A stretch of DNA of 64,000 bases. Source: Taeniopygia guttata. Taxonomy: Eukaryota > Chordata > Aves > Passeriformes > Estrildidae. The stretch covers positions 91,234,501 to 91,298,500 of the forward strand of contig NC_133024.1 of NCBI RefSeq assembly GCF_048771995.1. Direction: 5' to 3'. A program made the translations under genes and the position numbers. This document shows, piece by piece, positions 14,015 through 26,931 of the stretch. Each line of letters starts with the position of its first letter. Within the stretch, counting starts at the first letter, position 1. The notes below the pieces were generated by a model. It had not been told where the DNA came from, did no database searches, and saw nothing but the letters and a program-made list of their open reading frames with translations.

Positions 14015-15000
14015 TATAATCACAAAACCTCCCACATTGGAAGTGACCTCAAAATATTGCCTGGCCCAAAATCATGATGAAAGGGAGTCCTGATGGGATT
14101 ATCTTGCAACCTGTCCAATGTCATCTTGTAAATCTCCAGTGGTGGAGGTTCCAACACCAGGGAAGTTGTTCCAGTGAATGATTGTTATCACTGTAAAAAA
14201 TTTCTTTCTTATATGGACATAAAACCTCTCCTGGTGCAGCTTTTACTGGAATACTGTGGTGATGTGCTCCCCAAACCTTCTTTTCTCCAGGGAGAAGAGA
14301 CCTGACTGCTTCAGTCTTTCCTTGCTGTGCAGGCTTTCCAGCCCTTTGATCATCTTTGTGGTCCTCCTTTGGACCCTCTCCAGTCCATCTGCCACTTTCT
14401 GGAATTGTGAGGACGAGAACTGGACACGGCACTGCAGGTGCAGCCAGACGAGCGCTAAGAGGAGTGGGATGAGCACGTCTCTGTCTCTGCCAGTCACAGC
14501 CCTGCGGATGCAGCCTGGGATGCCTTGGCTGCTGTGGCAGCACACTGCCAAGTCCTGCTCAGCTTGTGTCCACCAGCACCCCAGGATTCTCTCAGCAAGG
14601 CTGCTCCCCAGCCACACTTCATTCAAATTCGTTCTTGCTTGCCCGCTCTTGCAGCCTGGCCAGATTGCTGTGTGAGAGGGTTTTCTATTCTGACATGTCC
14701 ATCTCAACTACCCAGGTTGGTGTCACCAGCAAACTTGGTGTGGCTGCTTTCAACCCCATCATCCAGATCATTTATGAAGACGTTGAATAGCATGGGGCCT
14801 GTTTTCATCCCTGGGGAATTCTACTTGTGGCAGGCTTTCAGCCTGAGTACCAACCATTGATCACTACCCTCTGAGTGCCACCTCTTAGCCAATTTCTTAC
14901 CCATCTCACAGACCACCCATACAGTCACTTGCCACTTTGTGCAGAAGGCTGAAGGAAACCATGTTGAACACTTGCTGAATTCCAACAAAAGGCTGAAATC
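14015..15000 (-). mobile_element. CR1 LINE fragment, 3' part with decayed reverse transcriptase
   Basis: Reading the minus strand gives the tail of CR1 ORF2. LFNVFINDLDDGVESSHTKF is followed by AGDTNLG (14722-14733 codes FAGD, where active elements have FADD), and further on TKMIKGLESLHSKERLKQSG. The frame is broken by stops and shifts, and one catalytic Asp is replaced by Gly, so the copy is dead. The 3' untranslated part runs to about 14015. The 5' end fades near 15000. CR1 is the main LINE of birds and is usually 5'-truncated as here. Confidence 0.9.
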
Positions 15001-15123
15001 TTAAGGAAAACACCAAAAGTTGCACTAGAACCATGAAGGCTAGCAACTCTGTATCCTATAACTCAAGCATTTACTTGAGACCAAACTGACATGAGATGCA
15101 GTGCCTGTTGGCTTTATCACGTC

Positions 15124-15743
15124 TGTTGGAATCTGTGGGTATTGGTGATTCCGAGATTGTAGAAAGTCTCTGTCTTTCTGCCCCGTTGCCAAAGAAGAAG
15201 CCATAGTTCGTCTGTGCTGTTTTCAAGGTTGTTTATTCTTGCTTATCTATAACATGTTCTGCTGCCCTGCCGCAGGTCTGTCCTGCAGGGCAGCGTGTGG
15301 GGCTCTGCCCCTCAGTGGGATGGTACAAACATTATATACCAGAAACTACATGTACTATATTTACAATAATGTGCCAATATCTATCATCTACGTTGAACAG
15401 TGTGTTCCCAGCCTAAACCAATAGAAAAATGCCAACACTACAGTGAAACATGGAGGGCGTGAAGAAGGAGGAAAAGGACAAGACACACCCAATTCCTCCA
15501 TCTTGTCCCCTCTGAACCCCTAATCTAGAAATCTAAAATTTTACTTTTGCACCCATGTCACACTTAATTATTACTCTTATCAAACACTCAAAGCTTGTAA
15601 TTAATCCTGTAAGATTGAAAACTCCTCTCCATGGACAGAGATCACAGACAGTGTCTCTCGGGGCTCTGTACAGGGGGGTTCCTGACCCCCTGCCAGGGTC
15701 CCAAACCTGCCAGGCATCCAGAGGGAAGCCCTGGATTCCCACA
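15124..15743 (-). mobile_element. Solo LTR of an avian endogenous retrovirus, 620 bp, 5-bp target duplication
   Basis: On the minus strand the element begins TGTGGGAATC and ends GATTCCAACA, so the ends are near-perfect inverted repeats with TG...CA termini. It is flanked by ACGTC on both sides (15119-15123 and 15744-15748), a perfect 5-bp target duplication. In minus orientation it has a TATA box, GGTATATAAT (15331-15340), and an AATAAA (15232-15237) about 95 bp later, giving a U3-R-U5 order. No internal retroviral genes are next to it, so it is a solo LTR left by recombination. A 5-bp duplication fits ERVL-type elements. The intact ends and duplication suggest a fairly recent insertion. Confidence 0.93.
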
Positions 15744-16222
15744 ACGTCCACGCTAAATCCCAACTGTTCTGTTCACAAATAAGAAAGCAAAATTCTGTAT
15801 TACGCATTAGATGTGGAATACAAATCAACCATGCCAATAACCTTCTAATTTTCCCAGCAGTTCTGCAGTAAGGATGTAGAATTAACCATGGTAACAGGCA
15901 TAAATACATTCAATTAATTTTTGTTCACTGACATGACACATTTGCTCACTGAATGCCTGCATGATAATTTGATAAGCTAGAAGCTTTTAAGTGGGGAAAA
16001 AAGGCAGGGCTCTCTTCCTATATATTCAGACTCAGATGGCCAGTTTATTTTCTATGCTGAAGTCCTGTAAATTTGAATCTAATACTCCATTTATCCGACT
16101 GTCCCCATGTTGAAGATACAGCACTTGAGATTCTCCTTAAGTTTCCCATGTCACACATTGGCCAAGCTTCAACTAGAGCAATGAATTATTTTGCCCTCAA
16201 CTCATATATATATGAATTGATA

Positions 16223-16291
16223 TAGCCCAGTGGCTAAAGCATTACTACAGGCAGTAGGTAGATGCCGGACTTCTCTGCAGGTTGTGATGTA
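16223..16291 (+). other. Possible ancient tRNA-derived SINE fragment
   Basis: TAGCCCAGTGGCTAAAGCA (16223-16241) is close to a pol III A box. A degraded B-box-like GGTTGTGATG follows at 16280. No tRNA cloverleaf can be formed from what I see, so it is not a tRNA gene. Confidence 0.3.
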
Positions 16292-19200
16292 TGTGTTGTA
16301 AGTACTAAAATCAATAGAGTCCTTCTATTGACCTGTCAAGAGTATGAAGAGCTATCAGATTAATTTTCCTGTAACTTAAACCTGTGAATTCTCTATTAAT
16401 GATGGTAGTATTTATGTTAGACTGGTAAATGAGCATGAAAAGCCCTTCCTTTCTAGATTAACAGAAAAAGAAAACAATTTAACACAACTTAAAAGCTGTG
16501 TGGATTCAGATCTAGTAGCAGGTAATTGTTGAATTGTGAAATGTGGCTCCATAATCATCTGATTTGTCACTCAGCCCTCATCCAGTAACACACACATAGA
16601 TTTATTCTGGAGATTTACTTAACCACTCACTTCAGTATTCATGTGTACACACTTCATTCTGCAAAGCCACGCTTCCAAGCAGTCTGGAACACAGCCAGAT
16701 TTCCTCATACAGTAGGGAGAGACAGATTTCCTGAGGGAGAAAAACTACTGGCCAGAGTCTGACAAACAGTTCCAGAGGCATAAAGCTGTTCAAAAGCACA
16801 CAGGTGCACCACATGTGCCAGGAGAGGATAATGAACAAAGGATGGTGAAAATAGCTTGGCAGAGGCATGGCCTGGAAACAAACCCGCATGACAGGAGGAC
16901 TTCAGGGTGCGTGGCAAATCGCTAACAGATTTTTGTAAGAACAAAAAATTAACAGGAACTGGCATTGGCCTCCATTTTCCTATTCATACCCTGTGCAGGG
17001 CTCCATAAGAATAGCAAACACAATGCCTCAACTATAAACCAGTACACAATAGCCCCATGCCAGGCCTGTGGATCACAGAGAGCCTTTAGCTTCTGTAGTC
17101 TCTTGATTAGGTCCCTGATTGGGCCTTTTTCATAGTGCTAATACAAAGACATACTTTTCTACCCAGCAAGTTAGGCTTTGTCCTCCCCTTTCTTACACCT
17201 GCCACGTGTGCTTTAAATATTAGAAAGACAAAGAACTTGAAAATACTTCTGAAGCAAGCACCGTAATTCAACTCCATTGTGACTTTCATGATTTCAATAA
17301 AACGCTATTACTAAGCAAATCTCATGTTGCTCATAGGATTGTGCATCAGCTAGTAATCACAGTGATTTTTAGCTGAGCTGAAAGAATAGAAAACAGGCGG
17401 GTAAATACAAGAAAGCTGGTACTGAGTTCATGGGACACTTCACTCCAGTACAATGTACAAAGAACTGAAAAAAACCCTACGCTTTTATGAACCAACTAAT
17501 GAGGAGTGCTACTGAATGCATACTGCTAGTAAGCTCGCTCAGGGATTGACCTTATAATCATCAACTATAGAAATGCGTATGCAATGAAATAATACATCTA
17601 TAGAGAATCAAGTTTAAAAAAAAACCCAAAGCATATGATTTTGGCCACTCTAAAAATAAAAGAATTTAAAACATCATGAATTATAACAAAAAAGTGTAAG
17701 GGGAAATCAATGTGAAAGCAGTATGCAATTGAACCCAAAAAGTATGGGTAAATGATAATGAGTCTTGTTATCCCTCAGTCACCAAAACAGCCTTGACAGT
17801 CAGTGTAAATCATTATTACCTGATAGCTGTGTATTATGACTTTTAAGTGAACAATTCTAACAGTCTCTAGATAAGCCTCCATGGGAACGTGCACACACTG
17901 CCAATATTTTATTGCATTTGGTCTCATTTCTGCATGAACTCCCTAAAGACAAACTTTTCCTTTTGCTATAACAAAGGCAATCTTCAGAAGCCTGGATGCA
18001 CTGATGGTGACGAGTGCAGACTGTTGCCTCTCTTTGTTCTGGTGCATGCTCCAAGGCATGCAAGCACCTGCAACATTCTTCTCAGGGCACAGCAAACAAG
18101 CCAGCTCCTTCAGTTTCTCATCTGTGTCCCTCACAATTTTTTAATATGTGCCTCTGTTTTTCCTTCAAAGCTAAAGTCAGTTTTTCCCCTACAATCATGC
18201 ACAAAACATACAAATTCTGCAGCTGAGTTGCTTTGACTCAGGTAAATCTCCATCAATTTCTCCATATTATCCAGTAAATTTCTGGTGTTTATCAGTTTGC
18301 TGTTCCTTCATCTAGCATGCAGGCAACTGATTTAAACCTGCTCAGTATTGAAGTTCAGATGGATAGGGATTCAGCACCTACAAGTAAAGACAAATCATGT
18401 GTACAGTACAGTCTGTACATTAGTGTTTCTAGCTACAGGAAAATGTAAAGCAAAAGCCTTGACCTAATTATGTATATCTGTACTTGTTGCAATACACATA
18501 TCCTGGCCCAACTACAGTAGCATAGGTCACTGCCTTTCCCCTAAAAACTAAGAACCAGTAAGGTTCCTAAGCATGACTAAGAAGCCCCACAAACTTCTCA
18601 CTGATCCATGCAATAACTTCTGTATTTTGCAAGATGGTTTTGTGGCATCAGAACCATCCCTGATCCTCAAAATAGTTGGTAAACATGACTAAGCCATAAG
18701 AAAACAAGTTAGACTTTCTATTAAAACACATATGAAATTATGTTCTAAGGCTACCTAGCTTAATTTGAGCAACTTTACTACAGATTTTTCAGCTTAACCA
18801 GAAACAGTGTATTTTGGTCTCTTACTAGGTATTCCCAATAGAAAGAAGCCATAAATGGAGTCACTTTTCTAATATGCTGATTACTTCATGATCTCCCCCT
18901 CCCAGTCTCTTCTGTAACAATCATCTACTCTAAACACCAGAACAACCATATGTCGGTGCAGAATATTCTTTTGTTAAAAAGCTCTCCTTTTCTCCAGACT
19001 GGCTGCAGGCACAGAAGTTCAGACTAAAAAAGCTCATTCAACATTTGTTGAGACATAAACTCTTCAATGTATTCCACGTTCATAGATGGGCTTTTGGCTC
19101 TCCCCACTTATCACCATCTGCTGGAGGGCAGGATGCCCACTGATGTTAGCCAGAATCTGTGCCAGTTGCCAAAAGAAAGGGATATATAGTCCTTCAAGTG

Positions 19201-22200
19201 ACATCTGTTTCACCAGAAGCCCTTTTTTCCCTGAACAATGTTTCACTTTAATCTCAGGCACACTTGTTAAGAACAGCATTAAAAAGACAAACTAATGAAA
19301 AGCCCTGGAAAGGATTGAAAGGGATGCGAAACAAGGTCAGCATAAGGGTACATCTCACACATCTGTGGAGAACTTTTTTAGTATTAAGATGATGGGAATA
19401 TTGGAAGAAAATTGTAGATGCTCTGGCTATATGGACAACCTCATGGCCGATGAAGTCACCAAGGGATAAGAGTAACCACAAAGGACTCAACGTAATTTAC
19501 CCCAATACAACAGCTGTGTTCTTAAAGAGAACATCGGAGGAAAAGGCACAACTGAAGTTTAATAAGATAATGCCTTTTCATATGTATGAAAGACAGAAGA
19601 AAGAACGAACCATTATGTACTCTTAATTAAATCTTAATGATTCAGTGAGACACATGGCAGTTTGTGTGTGAGAGGAGGGACACCAAATGATGCAGGCTCT
19701 TTGTCTTCTTCTTGTAGACTTATCGGCACATCTAGAAGTCGAGTCCATAATGCAGAGCAAACACTATTCAGTCTACTAACATTCGTGAGATTTCTGCAAG
19801 AGAACACAAAGTCTCTGGCAGGTACATCCCAACAAGACTTGAGAAACAAATGGAGCAGAAGAAAATTGATGGAGAAAAGAGGGAGATCATCCAAGAGTCA
19901 TTAGCACTTATAGAAACAGAGAGATGAGTATGATACAGTGACTGTTTCTGGAATGGTGAATGAAAGGAGAGGATATGATCAATAAGATAGAAAACTCGTC
20001 TCAGAGACCTGTTCACTGCATTCACTGAATCTTTTGTGCATTAAACACATATATCACATGTAGAAATCTACACCATAGACATCTAAACTGAGCTCTGAGT
20101 CTGGAGATGACTGCTGCTTTAGGAGTTCTCATCCAAGATCAGTGATGACTTGTCCTGGATGTGCACTTCATCAGAACATGTAGCTGGGTTAAGGCTAAGG
20201 CATGTACCCACACCAAAGAGCCTGGAAATGTTCCTGAGCTTCTCAACACAGAACAAGGATATAATCTTTTTTTATCCATCAATTTGAGTCCATTGAGGAC
20301 ACTGATAAAAGTAATCTCTCCCACTCCCCCAAGATTTTTTTCAGTTGTAAATGTGTCTCAGTTGGAAAACTGAAATACTATTGTTGGCAGAACAGTTTAA
20401 GTTTTAATTTAGTTTAGTTTAAAGGTAGGCCAAAAATTATTTGGGCTTACCTTAATATGCTTGGCTGCAAACTAAAGAAATTCAGCAGCTGCTGCATTGA
20501 ACAGCTGAACCATTTTGCACTGAGGGTGGAAAACCCCACGTCATGGGATGGAAAGGACAGCTGGGAGCAGGAAGTGTCACAGCCATCACTAGATGAGCCT
20601 CACCACTTGTGATTCAGCACCCTCACTGCTCCTATTCTTAACACACTGCTCTTACAAATATGTAGTTCTGAACAACTAGCTTTCCCATTTCCATTCCCAG
20701 CAGTATGCCATCTGCATAATAGTAACTGTAGAGTCTAGGTGACACTAGAACACCTATATTGTGCAAGAATTACATCAGTATTTGAAAAAAAAAACATCAT
20801 AAAGCATCATAGGCACTCCTGGCAGCTTTGGGTTCTTTCCTGCAGTATAAGACACAGGGGAAAACTGAGTTTCAGTTAAACTGCCTGGCAGTAAAACCAT
20901 GGAAAATCTGAATAAAATTGAGCTAATGCTTCTAAGAAATAACTAAGTATGTCCCAAATCTAAACTGCTGGATTAAACTCACCTTATTGAACTTATTACA
21001 CAAGACCTACTCTGGCAGAGTTTTTTAGCATTTGGTCAGAATAGTCCAAGGGGGTGGCTAGAGGTGAGAAATATAAAGTCAGGCTGAAAAAAATCATTAG
21101 CATTTTCCTTCCTGATTTTCATTTTCAGGAGACATCCTATCTGCTTGAGACTCCAGCACTGAGCCCATTCCCAAACTGTCTGCTAGCTACATCTCCCTTT
21201 AAAAGCTCTACTCCCAAATTCACTAATCAACAACCATCCTTACAATTACCCAGTTAATTAATGGACACATGTTCCTATTTTAGTTAGGCTTTCTCCCAAA
21301 ACTGAAAAGTTTAAACATACTTTCTTTTCATCCCAAGCACTATACATTTTGAAAAATATGCAAACTCCCAGATAAGGTTCCAAACACACATGATACATGC
21401 ATAACTTTAACTTCTGAGGTCACACATCTCAGCACATTTAGCCTAGAATATTTAAAAACATAAACAGTGGAAAGCATCCTCTTTTTTTTCTTTTAGTCAA
21501 AACTGAAGGTAGAACAGATATTGACAATGAATCATCAAAATCTTGGCCTTTGGTCAAGGCTAAAACAGACTGGCAGGGCAGTGATTTTCAACACTGTGGT
21601 CCTGCTGCTGCCTTCGCCATATGTCTTGTTCTACAAGGGGTGAACTTGATTCCTCAGTCTAGTACCATCAAAAACCTTATATGCTTGTTCTACAAACTGA
21701 TTTAGATGGAGCACTACAACATCTAACCTTGGATGTTTTCATACCCATACTCATGCCTCTTATATAGTGCAGCCTTGAATGGAGGGCTAACCCAAGTCAG
21801 AATGAGCAGCTTAAAAAAGCAGATTTTTTTCCCTGCCTTCCCCTGAGAAAGAGTATGGATCCAGTATGCTGAATTTGCCTCAACGAGCCAGGGGTGATGC
21901 TGGGGCAAAGGGCATCACACATCTCATGAATATACGTACCTCTCAAATTGATGGGCCTTAACCTAGGCTCCAGTCAGGTAATTGCTAGTAATTAGTCACC
22001 TACATTGCTCCCTTCCAAAGGCAGCAGAAATACTTTTAGAAGAGGCAAAAACACATCAGTGCTTCCTGTCCTTTGGAAAATAGATGTCACCTGGTGAGAG
22101 AGCAGAAAGCTCAAGTTCACACATTGAAAAAAAATCAGAAAATCAGAAAATCAGAAAAACAGAATTTCACTATTTTTAATAGTGAAAAGTACTCCTGCTT

Positions 22201-25200
22201 GATTCTGACATATAGGTGAATAAGTAATTGTTTAGGTTATGATCTACATAATTTGAATGCAAATCATATGTTGCATTAAGCTAAGAAAATACATTAATAA
22301 GTGAGTGAAATGTGTGAAAAATATCATGTAATGACACACATACACAAAGCAAAGAACTATTGTTCTGCATAACTATGTATCACAACAGTCTGGAATTCCT
22401 TCAATACTAATTTGCTTATACCACCAAATGTTGGGGTTATTTGAGCCAAATGGCTCTTATCTACACACAGGGTTTTATTTTCCTACAATTACATTGAGGA
22501 AAAAAAACCCAAAGCATTTCTCAAAAGTTTTAAAGTTTGTTCTTTTAGGGATTTTTTTGGTCCATCTGGGTTTTTTATTGCAGCCTTTTGATATGAATAT
22601 ATTACAGCTTTAGTATCAAAGATGTCTTCATGGGCAATGTATTATAGAAACTTGTAAGCTTTTGTTTATCTCTTTCCTTGGTAGTAGCTCAGGACTTTAC
22701 ATAAATTATACTTAGCCTCACAAACCTTCTGGAACAATGGAGTCCCAGCAGTTCTCCCAGACTATTTTCCCAATGAGTATGGACCTAGGTGCAGAACCAT
22801 GGAAGGTTTTAAGGAGGTAACTGCTATTTAAAGAAAGTTTCTCCTCCTACAAATGGGAGCAAGAGTCTTTGTAGGTCTGGACCTGTATGTCTTCTCTGTC
22901 ACAACATAAGAAACCTCAAGAAGTGGATGAACCAAACCTGTTCTACCATAATGCAGGCTGGTATCCAAACTGCTTGGATATACCTCAGCATCTCAAATGC
23001 TTGAAAGTCAAAGCAGATTTCCAATTTTGGTCATTCATTTAATTACTGTGATTAGCAGACAATTATTCCCCAAGCAGGGAGAAAATTATGTGTGTTTCAA
23101 AAAAGATAACACATTTTAGACATGGCACTATCCATAGTTTCAAACCCTGGCATGATCTTCAGCATCAACTTTTATGCCAACGTGTGATATCAGACAGCCT
23201 CTCATGTCCTGCCTGGTTGCTTAAAATAAAACATTGCCATTCCTTTGGGGTTACACCACTACTTTATGTTGATATAAATAATAGCTGTGGTTTAAACTTC
23301 CTTTAAGATGCTCCATACAACTTGCTAGGTCTAATTTCAGAAACATCTTCAGAATGGCAACACCATGACTAAACAAGATATATCTTTTCTCCCTGAAATG
23401 TCTGTACCTGTCACAAAGATAGGTCAATAAAAAGAATATCTTCATGTTAGAATATTTTGCTACAAGAATGTTGCCGCTGCAGCCAGCTAGACAGCATCTG
23501 ATAGAATAAAAACTACTCCAAGGAGAGGCTTCCAGGCTGCCATGCTGGTTCACTCTGCCTAAAGCTTATGCTTTCAGGCCAGAATTTACTCTTGGTACTT
23601 CCTGATGAGAACTGTGTTATTTCAGAGAGTATTCTGATACATCCAGTAGACTGAGGAAAGCGTTCTGAAGTTGCACATAAGGCAAGGTCTTTGCAGTCAC
23701 TTTCTACACAGCTGCACTTGGTCTATAACCATTTCTTAAATCCAGCCAAATAGTTATCACTGGCACAGATTTATACAGTAAAATCACCAATCCAATTAAC
23801 AAAGCTAACAGTTCAAAGCTGTTGATAATTGGGTGAGTTCAGTGCAAATTAACACGATTCCAATCAGATCAGAACCTGGACTTAGATATTGCAGACGAGA
23901 TGGCACTGCTGAAAGACAGGCTAGTGTCTGCAAGAGCCAAGGGTGTGCAATAGGGTTTTAGCGGCATTTAGCTGATTTAAATGATGTCTAGCATTTACTG
24001 GATGTGGTAAAAATACAGTATGCTTCTCAATAATAAAGTTTTATAAAAAGGAACAAATATTCAATTGTTATAATATAATAACCAAGTAAATTAAAAAAAG
24101 AGATGACACTCATCTGAAGGTGAATTCACAGGAAAATATCCCTGATTAACTTCCACCAGACTCTCACACTGGATATATTCAGTACCACATACATGATATC
24201 TGTAGACTTTTCAGAGCACAGATAAAGCTCATTTTCCTCCACAGATGTTTGAAATGTCTCTCTGTGTTAAAGTATTTTATTTTTAGCAAATCAGGAGTTA
24301 ACTATTGAAGCAAAAGATTTCAATCAAGTAAATTACACATTCATTTAATATGTCAAGGTGCAAAGAGAAGCAGGGAGACAGTTTAATTTTTGGATGAATT
24401 TACAGATTGTGGCATAAGAACATTCTCTTCCAGATTCTGCCATTAAATTATTTCACAAAGCAGTTTAAAAGTGCTTTCCGTACTGTTTTGAATAACACAA
24501 TTTCAGATTAACTCAGTGTAATCCTAGTTAACAGAAACAAAAATATCTGGACAAAGGTAACTCTAGGGCTGATCTGCTAAAAGCTTCCATAAACAGTGGA
24601 TGGCAGTGATTTATTCCTAGGGAAAATCTTACTCGACTTCTTGTTTATTAATATGGAAGTGCTGACCTAGGTAAGAAATGTATCTATGACTACAAATTCA
24701 CTTAGCAACAAGAAACTTCTGGAAGCTGAATCCAGGTAATTCTAATCAACTCTGATCAGTTCTGTTAAATGAGTATATGCTGATATTTTCCAATAGCTTT
24801 CATAGAGTTTGGCAATTAGAGGGAATGCAATACTTTAAAAGGTACTCACTTCCAAGCAGTTGATTTTTGCATTTGATCCTCTTTTAACTTCTTTACATTC
24901 CACATTTCTTGTTTATTCTCCTCTGAATATGCTACAATTGCCAATTTCTGGACTTTTATATGCCTTTTCATAAAAAAGTTCCACAACTACATCTGTCTGT
25001 GATCTATGAATCTATGATTTCAGTTTCACCAAAGTAAATACATGATTCTGTGGAAACATACAAAAAATAAGTTTTTGCTTCCAGTACCACTCAAATATGT
25101 AGAGAAAGAGGTCAAGCTGTGGTTCTAGGTAGCTGGTGGATGTCCTGAGAGATACAGACTCAGTTTTTGAAAGGAGACTTTCTGCATCCTAACAGATGCA

Positions 25201-25423
25201 GAAATTAAGCAGGTTAACCAATATTATTTTAAATTGTTATTCTAATCTATTATCTTCCAGAATCCTGTACATTGACAGACTTACTTTCCTATATAGCCAC
25301 AGATTATTTGTGTGAAAAATAATCCCATATATATATTGTTTCTCTTATTCCAGCACTCAGAATGATTATCACTGTCATACCAGCAACACTTTCAGAGGGA
25401 AGATATTTTAACTCATTTGCTTT

Positions 25424-25448
25424 TAACCTATTTCTAAGAAATAGGTTA
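25424..25448. repeat. Perfect inverted repeat, 12-bp arms, 1-bp spacer
   Basis: TAACCTATTTCT, then A, then AGAAATAGGTTA. The arms are exactly complementary. It is in intergenic DNA with no gene assigned. Confidence 0.9.
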
Positions 25449-26195
25449 CAATTCTCTCCTACATCTTTCACTCCATAGATTGTATCTCCTTTACTAGATG
25501 CAAGACAGAGAGAAGTAATTAAAATAGAAAGTAAAGGTCTATGATTATGCATGAAAATTATTGTTGCTTGCAGCAGAGCAAACACAATCTTACTGATAGA
25601 TTATGTCCAAATTCTACATGGCATGATACCTGTCATTTCCCTACTTATGTTCTCTACACCTGTGGTGCTTCATTCAATTAAGCAATTTTCTCAAACAGTG
25701 AGATGTCATTTGACTGATCTTATTTAGAGTGACACTGAAAATGATTTTTCCATCTCAAGAAAAATACAATTTAAGTCTTCTCTTTAACTGAGGAAAAAAA
25801 GATAGCAGTAAGATATTAAAAAAAATGAAAAGAAATTTAAGCATCTCATTTAACAGCTTAAAAACATTTCAATTTTAGTATGAAGTTTTGAACTATTTCA
25901 GTAATTTCTTTTCAAATCAGATTTTCATTTTAAAATGTTATACTTAACAAAGAAAATGTATTCTGAAGGAGCCCACATATTTTTCAGTAAAAAAAGTAAT
26001 CAGTACTCTCTGACTGAAAATTTTATCAGGTCTAATTTTAATATAGTGTCTCAAATACTTTCCCAAAATACACTTTTACAAGGTCTTTCCAATCCAGATG
26101 TAGTAAAAACTATTACTAATCCTGTCTCTTCTAGATCTTAAAGCCTACCTTCCATTTCAGCAGGAACAAATACTAGTATCACTTCAAACCCCAAT

Positions 26196-26235
26196 TCCAG
26201 ATTTGCATTTTCCTATCCAGATTTGCATTTTCCTA
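26196..26235. repeat. Perfect 20-bp tandem duplication with octamer motifs
   Basis: Two identical 20-bp units, 26196-26215 and 26216-26235. Each contains ATTTGCAT, the reverse of the POU octamer ATGCAAAT. Function is not known. Confidence 0.9.
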
Positions 26236-26881
26236 GAACAATCTTTTCTTCAACTCTGAGGAACACAATAAATCTCAAATGGCACATTCTAAAGTAAGAC
26301 TTAACTTGTCTGTTAGTTGTCATATGTGCACAAATTTACCAGAAATATAGATTCCATGCATTTTTTTGCCTTCCAATCAATATCAAAAAGCAATCAAATA
26401 CAATCTGTAACATTTTTCTGTATTTTCAGCAAGTTATGGTGATCCTTGGCCTGGATATTACATTTAGTTACTAAAATCTGCAGTAGGCAGATAGCTACCC
26501 AAGCTGAATCATACATAACCTTACTTACTCAAAGCTATTAGGAAAATTGAACATGAAACATTATCACCGAAGTTTGTGTTTATATGGTTTAATTAAGGTT
26601 ATTTGGTTGGGATTTTTAAAAATAAATTTAAATAAATTGATACAAGCATCAGTGAGCTAATCTACATAGTATAAATTTGCTCATCTACTCAGGATTTTGT
26701 CGATTTATCAAACTCTAAAACTGGTAAGTGCTATTGTGTATCAGCAGAGAGATAAAGAAATCTGACTGCTGTATCATCTAAACGTGGCTCCCTAAGACAA
26801 GTTAAAAGTCAGGCGCAAAGGGTAGGGATGCTTTGTACCTGGAATGCCCAGAGTTCCAAGTGAGCACATTTCAGTGAAGAT

Positions 26882-26882
<1 letters not shown>

Positions 26883-26930
<48 letters not shown>
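26883..26930. repeat. (GATA)n microsatellite
   Basis: About 12 perfect AGAT/GATA units, uninterrupted, ending in ATAGACCCC. It is a good candidate polymorphic marker. Confidence 0.97.

Positions 26931-26931
<1 letters not shown>

Larger units (their letters stand above)
15749..26195. other. Intergenic, no gene recognised
   Basis: Over 10 kb of AT-rich DNA with no recognisable exon or young transposon. Minor items are the SINE-like fragment at 16223 and the palindrome at 25424. A run of AATCAGAA-type repeats occurs near 22131-22160. Confidence 0.65.

Noticed and set aside
14121..14707. Minus-strand frames of 140 and 154 codons
   Set aside because: They are pieces of the CR1 ORF2 remnant with broken frames, not host genes.
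15533..15909. Frames of 76 and 102 codons on the minus strand
   Set aside because: They overlap the solo LTR and its flank; they are LTR sequence rather than genes.
24990..25020. CTATGAATCTATGATTT resembling a CR1 terminal repeat
   Set aside because: The upstream sequence shows no CR1 similarity, so the short match is probably chance.
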